In this document: positions 1 to 10,258 of the stretch, piece by piece
How the letters are laid out: each line of letters begins with the position of its first letter
Numbering within the stretch: position 1 is the first letter of the stretch
DNA from: Colwellia sp. Arc7-635
Lineage (GTDB): Bacteria; Pseudomonadota; Gammaproteobacteria; Enterobacterales; Alteromonadaceae
DNA: 64,000 bases
Assembly: GCF_003971255.1 (NCBI RefSeq)
Contig: NZ_CP034660.1
Span: 4,650,001-4,714,000, forward strand
Reading direction: 5' to 3'
The notes under the pieces: model-generated
What the model saw: only the letters and a program-made list of their open reading frames with translations
Database searches by the model: none
Told to the model about the DNA's origin: nothing
Program-made: the position numbers and the translations under genes

Positions 1-1735
1 CATTAGCATCTTTATAATTGAGACTACTTTGAGCAATGCCAATGCTAGCATTTGAATACAATGTATGACCTTCTAATTCAAATGGTTGAGCTATAGAAGT
101 AATAATACGAGAGGCTATTTCCTCGACATCATCAAGCGATTGCAGTGAGTCGAGCAATACGACAAATTCATCACCACCTAGACGGGCTAGTATATCGTTA
201 TCACGTACACATTTTAGCAAGCGTTGTGAGATTTCAATTAAAAACTGATCGCCAGCATGATGGCCTAATGTGTCATTAATCATTTTGAAGCGATCTAAAT
301 CAATAAACAATACGGCAAATCTATGATTGGGATAACGCTTCAAATGCCGAATAGAATAAGTTAATCGGTCAGAGAACATTGCTCGATTAGGTAATTGTGT
401 TAATGCATCATGATGAGCCTCATGATACAAACGTGCCTCTGCTTTTCGACGTTCTTCAATTTGCATACGTAAATTGAGGTTGGTTGCTTGTAGTTCTTGT
501 GTACGAGTATTTATAATTTGTTCAAGTGCTTCGTGACTTTGTAATGCTTGCTGTTGTATTTTTTGTCGTAAGATTTCAATCGAAATATGATGGCTAACGA
601 AGCGCATAAGTTCAAGATCTTTACTTTGATAAGCACTTTCATCTTGATAATGTTGTATAGCGATAACACCAAAAATTTCACCTTGATCAGATAAAGGTGA
701 AGCCAACCAAGCTTTTGGTAATTCATGTTCAGGATAATGTTGGGTAAAAGCGCACTCGGTTACTTCCCCTTGCGCAGCAAGACTATAAATAGTTTTACCT
801 CTTAACAGGATAGGCTTTTCTTTTCTAATGGCTAATTCAGACAAACCATTACTGAGTCTTCTTGTTTTGGGGTGTGGTAACCTCTCATCGCAATAATAAG
901 GAAACTCCAACTGACTTTTATCTTCTGACAGCAAGGCAATATAAAAATTTGTTGCTGGCAGCAACTTATTTACTTCATGATGTAATGCTTGATAAAAATC
1001 ATCAATCGCTTGTGACTTCGCCGTTAATTCAGAGATATTAAGTAGTACTTGGTGTGCTTTAACCGCGAGCTGCCTTTCAACAATTTCACGCTGTAACTGC
1101 TGGTTAGTGTGAGTTAATTTAAGCGTACGATGACGAATACTCGATTCTAATAACTCTCGGCTGCGAACTCGATCAATTGCTGTCACTAAATGTTCAGCAA
1201 TAAATTCTAATATTTGACAATCTCGTTCGGAAAAATAGAGTTTCGGATCATAACTTTGTAACGCAAGCACTCCAATAATCTGTTGTCCTCGCTTTAATGG
1301 CACTCCAAGCCAGTCTATACAAGCTGAACCATAAAGAATAATTTCATCAGCTTTAGCAAGCGCGAGCCTTTCTTTAGCAGAACAATGTATGGCTTGTTGG
1401 CGCAATAATACCAAACCGGTCAGGCTTTTTCGCCAATTAGCTAAATCGACATGCTCACGTGAGCGCATTTCTACTGGGTTATGGCAATAAGTGAGTTGTA
1501 ATTCATCAACAGGATTGAGCAGAGCAATATGGAAACTATCAGTGACCAATAATGTTTTAATAACGGACTCTAAAGCATGATAAAACGCATCCATATCAGT
1601 CACTGAACTGGCTAATTCAGACAGTTGCAACAACCCCGATTGCATGGTTTTAAGTTGTCGGTACTTTTTAAGTAACGACTTTAACTTGGGAAGTTGGCGT
1701 ATAGCATGAACGTTTTCCTTCGCCCTAGGTTCCAT
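1..1735 (-). CDS. GAF-GAF-GGDEF signalling protein (3' end outside window)
   Basis: The protein probably makes cyclic di-GMP in response to signals sensed by GAF domains. The reading frame is open from the ATG at 1735 to the left edge (578 codons seen). Two GAF-like regions are visible, at about residues 35-190 and 225-390, separated by a coiled-coil-like helix. A second helix leads into a GGDEF domain from about residue 440. The signature G520-G-D-E-F524 is intact, and an RxxD inhibitory site (R511 to D514) sits exactly five residues before it, so an active, feedback-inhibited cyclase is expected. No signal peptide or membrane segment is seen, so it is cytoplasmic. An EAL domain could follow beyond the edge; this cannot be judged here. 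Confidence 0.85.
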   Translation of the reverse strand, partial: MEPRAKENVHAIRQLPKLKSLLKKYRQLKTMQSGLLQLSELASSVTDMDAFYHALESVIKTLLVTDSFHIALLNPVDELQLTYCHNPVEMRSREHVDLANWRKSLTGLVLLRQQAIHCSAKERLALAKADEIILYGSACIDWLGVPLKRGQQIIGVLALQSYDPKLYFSERDCQILEFIAEHLVTAIDRVRSRELLESSIRHRTLKLTHTNQQLQREIVERQLAVKAHQVLLNISELTAKSQAIDDFYQALHHEVNKLLPATNFYIALLSEDKSQLEFPYYCDERLPHPKTRRLSNGLSELAIRKEKPILLRGKTIYSLAAQGEVTECAFTQHYPEHELPKAWLASPLSDQGEIFGVIAIQHYQDESAYQSKDLELMRFVSHHISIEILRQKIQQQALQSHEALEQIINTRTQELQATNLNLRMQIEERRKAEARLYHEAHHDALTQLPNRAMFSDRLTYSIRHLKRYPNHRFAVLFIDLDRFKMINDTLGHHAGDQFLIEISQRLLKCVRDNDILARLGGDEFVVLLDSLQSLDDVEEIASRIITSIAQPFELEGHTLYSNASIGIAQSSLNYKDAN

Positions 1736-1873
1736 TATGGAAATTCCAATTTATTATTAGTATTATTTTTGTGCGGTTAGTCTAACAAAATAAAATGGTT
1801 TAGCTAGACCTTAAAAAAATTTATTCTGTGGCTAAAATCACATTCGCGTAGTTTTAACTAAACAGATCAACAT

Positions 1874-1904
1874 AAAAAAGCGATGACAATGTCATCGCTT
1901 TTTT
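1874..1904 (-). terminator. Rho-independent terminator after the TonB receptor gene
   Basis: A near-perfect 14-bp inverted repeat (GCGATGAC / GTCATCGC flanked by A6 and T6) with a 3-nt loop lies 36 bp beyond the stop of the minus-strand receptor gene. The T-run on both strands makes it bidirectional in principle. Confidence 0.8.
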
Positions 1905-1939
1905 AGATTCGTGAATCAATGACCCACGTTTTTTATTAT

Positions 1940-4447
1940 TTAAAAGTTATAAGAAGCACTTATGAACATGCTTCGTCCGATAACATCATAAATACTTGGT
2001 ACTGTCCCCATATCATTGCCACCTAATACAGTCTCCGGTTCAGTATCAAAAACGTTTTTCACACCGCCATTAACAGCCCATTGATCATTAAGATGATACG
2101 ATGCAGAAAGGTTATGATAAATAACATTGTCGGTAGAGAACTGCTGACCGTCATACTCACCGTCCATACCACGAATAAATCGAGCACTATAAAGTACCGT
2201 TAAATCTTCTGTAACATAGCCGTAAACCGATAAATTAGACTTAATATCAGAGTAACCACCAATATTACCATCAATGGTTCCGGTGTAATCAGTATCATCT
2301 TCTTCAAATTCAATTAAGAACGTAGTATCAAGTACAACTTTAAATAGATCATGGTTATAGCTAACGTTCCAATCGATACCCGACGTTTTTTGCGAGCCAA
2401 TATTGGTTAATCTCGAGCTTAATTCAGTTAAATCACCATCAGCTGTAATATTTAACGCTGTACATGAATTTTGATCGCCACTAAAACAAGTATCTAATTC
2501 TTTCTGAACATCAATACGGCTAATTGCATTAGTAATATCAAAGGCCCAGTAATCGACAGTAGTAGAGAGGTTTTCTGCGACTTCCCAAACAACACCAAAA
2601 GTAAATGACTCACTTTCTTCCGGTTGTAAGTCTTCATCACTAATGTAATTAACTTCAATTTGCGCATCTAGTTCATTGCCCCAAGGGTCGCTCAAATAAT
2701 CGAAAGATCCGCTATCACCACCGTATAGTTCACTTACACTCGGCGCTCTAAAACCAGTAGCCGCCACTGAACGGATCATAAATGAATCATTCACACGGTA
2801 CGTTGCACCAAGTTTCCACGTTATTTCACCACCAAAAGTTGAATATTCATCATAGCGTGTAGCAGCTTCAACGGTTAATTCATCAGTTACCGGCACTGAC
2901 ACTTCACCATAAACAGACTGTACAGAGTAATCACCATCGGTAGCAAATTGTTGTGCCGCTGTACTCTCGCCTCTTTGAGTCACTTCATCAGGCGTGTAAA
3001 AACCACTTTCATGACGTGTTTCAAAGCCAATAGCATAACCAATATCACTTTCCGTAACACCGCTATAGCCTGCTGCTAAAGTAAATTGTTCGTTGCCACC
3101 TTCATTTTTTTCATCGTATAAAATACCTTCAGAAACTAAAAAGCTTTTATCAAACGACTCGCCACTGAACCAAGAGTTTTGATCGCTATAGATACTGTTT
3201 GTCATATTCCCGGCATGAATCGAGTTTTGTACACTATCTTTTGAGTCATTTCGGCCATAAGTTGCCGAGATGTCCCACATAGCATCATTTTCCAAATAGC
3301 CTTTTAGGCCAATAGACGCACGATAAGTATCAGTTTCTTGAGAAAAAATTCGTGGACCACCGTCAGTAATACGACGTCGATAATTTATGCTATCACCAAT
3401 AACATTCAGATCATCAGGATCAGTGATAGTTGAATTTAGCTCATCATAAACATCTTGAACGTTATTAAGATGTACTGAACTTAAATTACTCGTCAATAAA
3501 TCTAAATTTGCTGGCTGTGCTGCTAACTGCTGAGTAGATTCACGACGTGTATACATTAAATCAACACTAAGCGCAGTATCAGAATCTAACTCAGTATTGT
3601 AAGCACTGAATAAGCTTAATAATTCATTTGGTGTTTGTGCATAGCTATCTTTCGTAAAATCATAAGAGCTATCTCTTGGCTTAAAACCGCCTGATGAGTC
3701 AGCAACAAGACCACCTAAAGAACCTTCTGGAATAAACGAAGATTCGCCAGGTTCAACAAAATCACGATCAGATTGAATAATGTCGCCTCGATCTGAATAC
3801 TGTAGACCTAGCACTAAGTTACCGTTAGCTAACTCCAAGCCATGTAAAATGCTAATACCTTTACTTGTACCATCGCCTTTATCAGTTCGGCTACCTTCTA
3901 GGGTTAATTGCGTGCCAACAAAATCTTTTTTAGTAATGATATTGACTACACCGGCAATGGCATCAGAGCCATAAACTGCCGATGCACCGTCTTTAAGAAT
4001 TTCAATATTTTTTATCATCGCTACAGGAATTGTATTCAAGTCGACGGCTGAATCAGCACCAGTGCCTGATGAAACCATACGACGACCATTCAACAACACT
4101 AAAGTACGTTGAACACCCATACCGCGTAAGTTGACTGTCGCGCTTCCGCCTGAACCATTATTACTGGTAGCGCCTAAACTGATGCCTGCCGCTGTTGGTT
4201 GCGCTGATAATATTTCCTCTACTGAAGTGTAACCACTTTGCGCAATGAACTCGGAAGATATTACGGTGACCGGGCTAGCTGTTTCGACATCTGTACGGTT
4301 AATACGAGAGCCTGTTACTTCTATACGTTCGATGCTTTCCGCTTGCCCTTCAGCCGCGCTAACTTGACCAGCAACAACTAAAGCACTAGTCGAACTTATT
4401 AATAAAGCAACGCGAATAGCATTACTTAGAAATTTTTCTGAATACAT
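1940..4447 (-). CDS. TonB-dependent outer-membrane receptor
   Basis: This is an 835-aa TonB-dependent receptor that imports an unidentified ligand across the outer membrane. Residues 1-32 form a Sec signal peptide ending ...VSA-A. The mature N terminus has a TonB-box-like stretch (ERIEVTGSRI), followed by a plug domain (about 45-170; motifs NLRGMG, LVLLNGRRM, DGASAVYGSDAIAGVVNI) and a 22-stranded type barrel ending in the aromatic residue ...ASYNF. The GSRI N terminus and length match the large 'TonB-dependent receptor' group common in Alteromonadales, often used for oligosaccharides or peptides; the substrate cannot be read from the sequence. It stands alone, with a terminator downstream and a MITE-like repeat upstream. 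Confidence 0.9.
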   Translation of the reverse strand: MYSEKFLSNAIRVALLISSTSALVVAGQVSAAEGQAESIERIEVTGSRINRTDVETASPVTVISSEFIAQSGYTSVEEILSAQPTAAGISLGATSNNGSGGSATVNLRGMGVQRTLVLLNGRRMVSSGTGADSAVDLNTIPVAMIKNIEILKDGASAVYGSDAIAGVVNIITKKDFVGTQLTLEGSRTDKGDGTSKGISILHGLELANGNLVLGLQYSDRGDIIQSDRDFVEPGESSFIPEGSLGGLVADSSGGFKPRDSSYDFTKDSYAQTPNELLSLFSAYNTELDSDTALSVDLMYTRRESTQQLAAQPANLDLLTSNLSSVHLNNVQDVYDELNSTITDPDDLNVIGDSINYRRRITDGGPRIFSQETDTYRASIGLKGYLENDAMWDISATYGRNDSKDSVQNSIHAGNMTNSIYSDQNSWFSGESFDKSFLVSEGILYDEKNEGGNEQFTLAAGYSGVTESDIGYAIGFETRHESGFYTPDEVTQRGESTAAQQFATDGDYSVQSVYGEVSVPVTDELTVEAATRYDEYSTFGGEITWKLGATYRVNDSFMIRSVAATGFRAPSVSELYGGDSGSFDYLSDPWGNELDAQIEVNYISDEDLQPEESESFTFGVVWEVAENLSTTVDYWAFDITNAISRIDVQKELDTCFSGDQNSCTALNITADGDLTELSSRLTNIGSQKTSGIDWNVSYNHDLFKVVLDTTFLIEFEEDDTDYTGTIDGNIGGYSDIKSNLSVYGYVTEDLTVLYSARFIRGMDGEYDGQQFSTDNVIYHNLSASYHLNDQWAVNGGVKNVFDTEPETVLGGNDMGTVPSIYDVIGRSMFISASYNF

Positions 4448-4826
4448 TTAATTCTCCAAACATCAATTATGAGATTTTTTATCAAAGTTGATTTTTATCA
4501 TCTAAATCAATCTTGCGATAAAAGTTCACTCAGGTTTGTTATTTAATGTTGGAGAGTTGTAATTTTTACTATGATGATGTTATTTAAGATTAAATCGTTA
4601 CACTTAAACTACAATTAAGCAGTAATTATAGCTTTAACATCAAGTCATATTGAGATAGTGACTGCAGGTGAGAAGCACTGAATATTGCTCTTATTATTCT
4701 TTAAGCTGAACTCTGCGGTAAGCAGCACTTATACCCGTTCGACTTCAAGATGTAGTTTCAGCGCTAAGCTAGAAATTCAGTTCAAGGCGCGATACGCCGA
4801 TAATGGTCACTCCCTTATCAAGTATT

Positions 4827-4973
4827 GCACAGTTTTTTTGCTCCAGACAAAAGCTAAGTACATACATCCATGTATGCACAGCTTTTTTGCTCCAGGCAAA
4901 AGCTAAGTACATACATCCATGTATGCACAGCTTTTTTGCTCCAGGCAAAAGCTAAGTACATACATCCATGTAT
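4827..4973. repeat. Three tandem 49-bp units inside MITE family 1
   Basis: Units begin at 4827, 4876 and 4925, and a fourth begins and breaks off at 4974. Units 2 and 3 look identical and unit 1 differs at two bases. Each unit holds two potential hairpins: CATACAT-cc-ATGTATG (perfect 7-bp arms, spanning the unit junction) and AGCTTTT...CAAAAGCT. The 49-bp period is not a multiple of three, which argues against coding. Confidence 0.85.
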
Positions 4974-5090
4974 GCAACGCGGGACTGATTTTCTAGCATA
5001 GCGCCCTGCGGGCAGCCGATAGCGGGTCATCTGTGGCGTTATTGATTTCGATAATAGAATAACTATTCCCTTCAATTAATGCCTTGGTGC

Positions 5091-5140
5091 TAACCCGTTA
5101 TCAACTTGCACAAATCTGCATGTTGAAGTGGAGCGGGTAT
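5091..5140. repeat. 50-bp palindromic repeat, copy 1
   Basis: The right end of MITE family 1. It matches 17578-17627 at 45 of 50 positions and continues with further similarity beyond (ccagt). The ends are complementary (ACCCG...CGGGT, ACTT...AAGT), so it can fold alone. Confidence 0.75.
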
Positions 5141-5222
5141 ATACCAGTTTTATTTACTTTTCATAAACCTCTATAAGTTATTTATTTCCATGAAAACATA
5201 AATCCGTCTGTATTTTGGGCAT

Positions 5223-5246
5223 AAAAAAACCGGCAGAAGCCGGTTT
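5223..5246 (-). terminator. Rho-independent terminator of rpoH
   Basis: Read on the minus strand this is AAACCGGC-TTCT-GCCGGTTT followed by a T-run, 19 bp after the rpoH stop. Confidence 0.9.
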
Positions 5247-5264
5247 CAATAAAGTATTTAACGC

Positions 5265-6128
5265 CTAAGTAGCCATTGCACCTTTTAACTTTGAAAGGGC
5301 ATTTTTTTCTAGCTGTCGAACACGTTCCGCTGATATTTCGTATTTATTCGCTAACTCTTGTAATGTCGATTTATCGTCATGTAACCAACGAGTACGAATA
5401 ATGTCTTGGCTGCGATCGTCAAGGCTAACTAAAGCATTGCTTAATCTTTTATTAGCATGCTGTTCCCAGTTTGAATCTTCTACTTCAGTGGCAAGATCTG
5501 ATTGTTTATCTTCTAGATATTGCGCTGGAGAATAAGTAGATGCGCCAACGTTATCATCATCATCTGTTGATAACTCAAAAGCTTGGTCTTGGTTACTCAT
5601 ACGAGATTCCATTTCCAACACATCTTTAGTACTCACACCTAACATTTCAGCAACGTTATTAACTTCGTCATTGCTAAACCAACCTAAACGCTTTTTATTT
5701 TTACGTAGATTGAAGAATAATTTTCTTTGGGCCTTAGTGGTCGCAACTTTAACGATACGCCAGTTTTTTAGCACAAATTCATGAATTTCAGCTTTGATCC
5801 AATGAACAGCAAATGATACTAAGCGGACACCCACTTCAGGGTTAAAGCGCTTAACAGCTTTCATCAAGCCAACGTTACCTTCCTGAATTAAATCAGCTTG
5901 TGGTAAACCGTATCCGGCATAACCTTTAGCAACATGAATAACAAAACGAAGATGCGACATAATTAATTCTTGTGCCGCTTTTAAATCATTTTCAGAATAT
6001 AAACGAGTTGCTAACTCTTGTTCTTTTTCAGCTGTTAGCATCGGAATGCTATACGCTGATTGCACGTATGCCTCAATACTGCCACTTTGTGGAACAGTTA
6101 ACGCCATTGATTGCATTGATACACTCAT
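5265..6128 (-). CDS. rpoH: RNA polymerase sigma-32 factor RpoH
   Basis: Heat-shock sigma factor that directs RNA polymerase to chaperone and protease genes. At 287 aa it has the usual length. Region 2 (about residues 50-125) has the core-binding/-10 sequence ([32 protein letters not shown] across 80-111). It is followed by the RpoH box (about 130-141, QRKLFFNLR), which is diagnostic against other group-2/3 sigma factors. Region 4 ends with a helix-turn-helix ([23 protein letters not shown]). The start has a strong AGGAG site seven bases upstream. It lies downstream of ftsX in the conserved ftsY-ftsE-ftsX-rpoH order but has its own promoter-like sequence and 213-bp leader region. Confidence 0.97.
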   Translation of the reverse strand: MSVSMQSMALTVPQSGSIEAYVQSAYSIPMLTAEKEQELATRLYSENDLKAAQELIMSHLRFVIHVAKGYAGYGLPQADLIQEGNVGLMKAVKRFNPEVGVRLVSFAVHWIKAEIHEFVLKNWRIVKVATTKAQRKLFFNLRKNKKRLGWFSNDEVNNVAEMLGVSTKDVLEMESRMSNQDQAFELSTDDDDNVGASTYSPAQYLEDKQSDLATEVEDSNWEQHANKRLSNALVSLDDRSQDIIRTRWLHDDKSTLQELANKYEISAERVRQLEKNALSKLKGAMAT

Positions 6129-6200
6129 TTAATAACTCCTTTATCTAATCTAGCTCGTGATAATAACATGTATTCGTTACCACCTCGACTTTATAGGGCA

Positions 6201-6229
6201 ACATTAGCTTAGAAGACAGGGGGAAACAA
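6201..6229 (-). promoter_or_regulatory. Predicted sigma-70-type promoter of rpoH
   Basis: On the minus strand TTGTTT (6229-6224) and TAATGT (6206-6201) are 17 bp apart, placing a start near 6194 and a leader of about 65 nt before the rpoH ATG. This is a match by eye only. Confidence 0.4.
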
Positions 6230-6341
6230 CACTCTCTTCCCATTTTTTGATGAATAATTTGTTAAACTTTGTCATCAAGCTAAAAATCAATCGAAATTAC
6301 AAGGTGATGACAGGATCTAGTAGGATCAAAAAACTAGCGAA

Positions 6342-7325
6342 TTAATCTGCTGTTGGTTCGATAGCGCGTATATGTTGGCGAACAGAAATAAAACTACCCA
6401 ACAAACCTAAACTAATCGCCATTGCTTGCAGTATCAGTAATTCATAGAATGATAAGCCCGCTAATACAAATTGGCTTTGATAAAGATCGGTCAATTTACT
6501 CAATGCACCTGACAGGTAGCTTGCTAGAATAGCAACACAAATACTAGCAACAAATCCACCAAGAACACCATACCAAACACCAGCATATAAAAATGGCCGT
6601 TGAATAAAGCTATCCGTTGCCCCAACTAATTTCATCACAGCAATAGCATCTTTTTGATTCAATATCGCTAATCGAATGGTATTGCCAATAATCAATACAA
6701 CCGACAAACAAAGCAATATCGCAATACCGATCACCACATCTTCAATTAATGCAGCCATTGCTTCTAGGCGCGTTAGCCACTCAAGATCAAGCTTACCTTG
6801 ATCGACACCACGTTCTTGTTCCAATTTAAGCAACAACTCACGTGCTGCTTGTACTTGGCTAAAACGCGGTGTTGGGGTAACTAACAACGTGGCAGGCAAT
6901 GGATTTTCATCCAAGTATTCCAACGCTTGGCCAAAACCAGAGCTCACTTTAAATTCAGTTAATGCCTGATCAGCAGAAATATATACAACATTAGCCACTT
7001 CAGGATATAAATGAATACGCTGCACTAAATTTTGTGCGGCTTTATCTGAAGTTGATAGCTTCAAAAATAAGGTGATTTCAGAAGCGGAATTCCACTGTTC
7101 AGTCACTGTCTGCGTATTTTTAACAAATAAATGTAATGTCGCTGGCAACGTTAAGCTAATACCTAATACAAGTACCGTCATCACCGATGTAAAAGGTGTT
7201 CGCCACAAATCACCTAAGCTACCAATCGCTTGCTGTAAATGCCTTAAAACACCCGCGGTGAAGCGTCCGGTCCAATTTAAACGTTGGTAATTATGACGCG
7301 TATCATTAGCTGCCATTCTGTTCAC
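6342..7325 (-). CDS. ftsX: Cell-division protein FtsX
   Basis: Membrane subunit of the FtsEX complex, which couples septal ATP hydrolysis to periplasmic cell-wall hydrolase activation. 327 aa. After a cytoplasmic N-terminal tail, TM1 is at about 45-67. A periplasmic domain (about 70-200) follows, then three C-terminal TM segments (about 200-225, 250-275, 290-315), the FtsX/MacB fold. The start overlaps the end of ftsE by 20 bp, so translation is probably coupled. GAT DSF-like sequence between TM2 and TM3 (KLVGATDSFIQRPFLYAG) matches the family's conserved loop. Confidence 0.96.
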   Translation of the reverse strand: MNRMAANDTRHNYQRLNWTGRFTAGVLRHLQQAIGSLGDLWRTPFTSVMTVLVLGISLTLPATLHLFVKNTQTVTEQWNSASEITLFLKLSTSDKAAQNLVQRIHLYPEVANVVYISADQALTEFKVSSGFGQALEYLDENPLPATLLVTPTPRFSQVQAARELLLKLEQERGVDQGKLDLEWLTRLEAMAALIEDVVIGIAILLCLSVVLIIGNTIRLAILNQKDAIAVMKLVGATDSFIQRPFLYAGVWYGVLGGFVASICVAILASYLSGALSKLTDLYQSQFVLAGLSFYELLILQAMAISLGLLGSFISVRQHIRAIEPTAD

Positions 7326-8007
7326 CCATGCTGTTTAACCCGTCAACAATGCCGTCAGTGATCATATGACCTTGTTTTAACGTTAACGTGCGGTACTTCA
7401 TACGAGCAATCAAACCTAAATCATGGGTGGCAATTAAGACACTCACGCCCATGTCATTAAATTCTTCAAATAGACGAATAATATCTAATGACAGTTTAGG
7501 GTCCAAATTACCGGTTGGTTCATCGGCTAATAATATCGGGGGTTTATTCACGATAGCACGTGCAATACCAACTCGTTGCTGCTCGCCGCCCGAAAGCATA
7601 TTTGGAAAGCACTTCAACTTACTTGATAAATGTACTTTATCAAGTGCAGCTTCAACACGTTTACGAGTTTCTTTGTGGCTATAACCTTCAATAATTAGAG
7701 GTAAAGCGACATTTTCAAACACGGTACGGTCTGATAACAAATTATGATTTTGGAAAATCATGCCAATACCACGACGTACATAAGGTATTTGATGATATTT
7801 TATGCTTGATAACTCAGTGCCATTAATTTGAATACTACCAACACTGGGCTTTTCCATCACACTCATCAACTTCAGTAAGGTACTCTTACCAGCGCCCGAG
7901 TGTCCGGTTAAAAACGTCATTTCACCTGGAGCAATAGTAAAGCTCACTTGTTTAAGTGCTAAAAACCCTCCAGGATAAGTTTTACTAACGTTATTAAATC
8001 GGATCAT
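7306..8007 (-). CDS. ftsE: Cell-division ATP-binding protein FtsE
   Basis: ABC ATPase partner of FtsX at the divisome. 233 aa, standard length. Walker A GHSGAGKST (about 35-43), signature LSGGEQQRVGIARA (about 138-151), Walker B ILLADEPTGN (about 158-167) and the H-loop (ATHD, about 194) are all intact. It sits 8 bp downstream of ftsY and overlaps ftsX, forming the usual ftsYEX operon on the minus strand. Confidence 0.97.
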   Translation of the reverse strand: MIRFNNVSKTYPGGFLALKQVSFTIAPGEMTFLTGHSGAGKSTLLKLMSVMEKPSVGSIQINGTELSSIKYHQIPYVRRGIGMIFQNHNLLSDRTVFENVALPLIIEGYSHKETRKRVEAALDKVHLSSKLKCFPNMLSGGEQQRVGIARAIVNKPPILLADEPTGNLDPKLSLDIIRLFEEFNDMGVSVLIATHDLGLIARMKYRTLTLKQGHMITDGIVDGLNSMGEQNGS

Positions 8008-8015
8008 ATTTAGTC

Positions 8016-9398
<1,383 letters not shown>

Positions 9399-9573
9399 AA
9401 ATGTATTTACAATCTTAATTGGATGTATACGTTTACTACTAAAATCAGCTGACTAAAGTTGGTTCTAACTCGAACAATTTAGAGATCAGATGGTATTCAC
9501 AAGTAAACAAGGATAAAATTATCGATATAGTATCACCTAACCTGCCGACAAAAAAATAAAAGCTGTTTAAGTT

Positions 9574-10164
9574 ATGAGCAAACTCAAAAAACAATCAGAT
9601 AAAAACGCCAAAACCGGACATATTCGTATTATTGCAGGTCAGCATCGTGGTAGAAAATTACCGGTGTTAATTGCAGATGGCTTACGTCCAACCACAGATC
9701 GCGTGAAAGAGACGGTATTTAATTGGCTTATGCCTTATGTCCAAGACGCCAATTGTTTAGATTGCTTCGCTGGTTCTGGTGGGCTTGGCTTTGAGGCGAT
9801 GTCGCGTGGTGCAGAATCACTAACCTTAGTTGAACTCAATAAAGCCGCTGCTCAGCAATTAAAAGATAACAAGGCACTACTGAAAATCGATAACATCCAA
9901 GTAGTGCAACAAAGCGCACTAGATTTTTTGCAAGCTAACCAACAAAACTTCTCATTAGTTTTTATTGATCCACCTTTTAGAAAAGGGCTTGTCCAACAAG
10001 CCGCTGAGCTATTATCAGTAAAAGGCTTAGATGACGACGCCTTAATATATGTCGAAATGGAAGCCGAGACTAATTCACAAGTGATGCCGAGTCATTGGCA
10101 GCTTTTGAAAGAAAAGGTAGCCGGACAAGTGGTTTATCGACTTTATCAAAATAGCGCCAAGTAA
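9574..10164 (+). CDS. rsmD: 16S rRNA (guanine-966 N2)-methyltransferase RsmD
   Basis: Methylates G966 of 16S rRNA with S-adenosylmethionine during 30S assembly. 196 aa, normal length. It has the family N terminus (RIIAGQHRGRKL, LRPTTDRVKETVFNWL), the SAM-binding loop (CLDCFAGSGGLGFEAMSRGA, about 62-81) and the catalytic DPPF motif (about 131-134). It is divergent from ftsY across a 175-bp gap, as in many gammaproteobacteria. Confidence 0.96.
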   Translation: MSKLKKQSDKNAKTGHIRIIAGQHRGRKLPVLIADGLRPTTDRVKETVFNWLMPYVQDANCLDCFAGSGGLGFEAMSRGAESLTLVELNKAAAQQLKDNKALLKIDNIQVVQQSALDFLQANQQNFSLVFIDPPFRKGLVQQAAELLSVKGLDDDALIYVEMEAETNSQVMPSHWQLLKEKVAGQVVYRLYQNSAK

Positions 10165-10258
10165 AAACTCATCATCAGGGAATGCCTTCACCTTTAAACT
10201 CTAAAAGTATTCCCCATTTTTACGCTATTAATAAATAGCAGCTTAACAATGCTAACTT

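Larger units (their letters stand above)
4731..5140. repeat. MITE-like element, family 1 (410 bp)
   Basis: A non-coding element is bounded by 25-bp imperfect terminal inverted repeats, 4731-4755 (ATACCCGTTCGACTTCAAG...) and the complement of 5116-5140 (ATACCCGCTCCACTTCAAC...), which match at 21 of 25 positions. It contains three tandem 49-bp units (4827-4973), a GCCCTGCGGGC hairpin near 5005, and at its right end a 50-bp unit that recurs alone at 17578-17627. No ORF in it looks real. It fills the gap between the TonB receptor promoter region and rpoH. Confidence 0.7.

Noticed and set aside
4488-4501. FNR-like site TTGATTTTTATCAT upstream of the large TonB receptor
   Set aside because: One mismatch in a very AT-rich stretch and no supporting context; chance occurrence is likely.
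4827-4973. CRISPR-like array
   Set aside because: The units are directly contiguous 49-bp tandem copies with no unique spacers, only three copies, and no cas genes nearby.
4685-5075. Two opposite 73-codon frames across the 49-bp repeats
   Set aside because: They arise from repetitive non-coding DNA with a 49-bp period; peptides have no protein-like character and the repeat would change frame in each unit.
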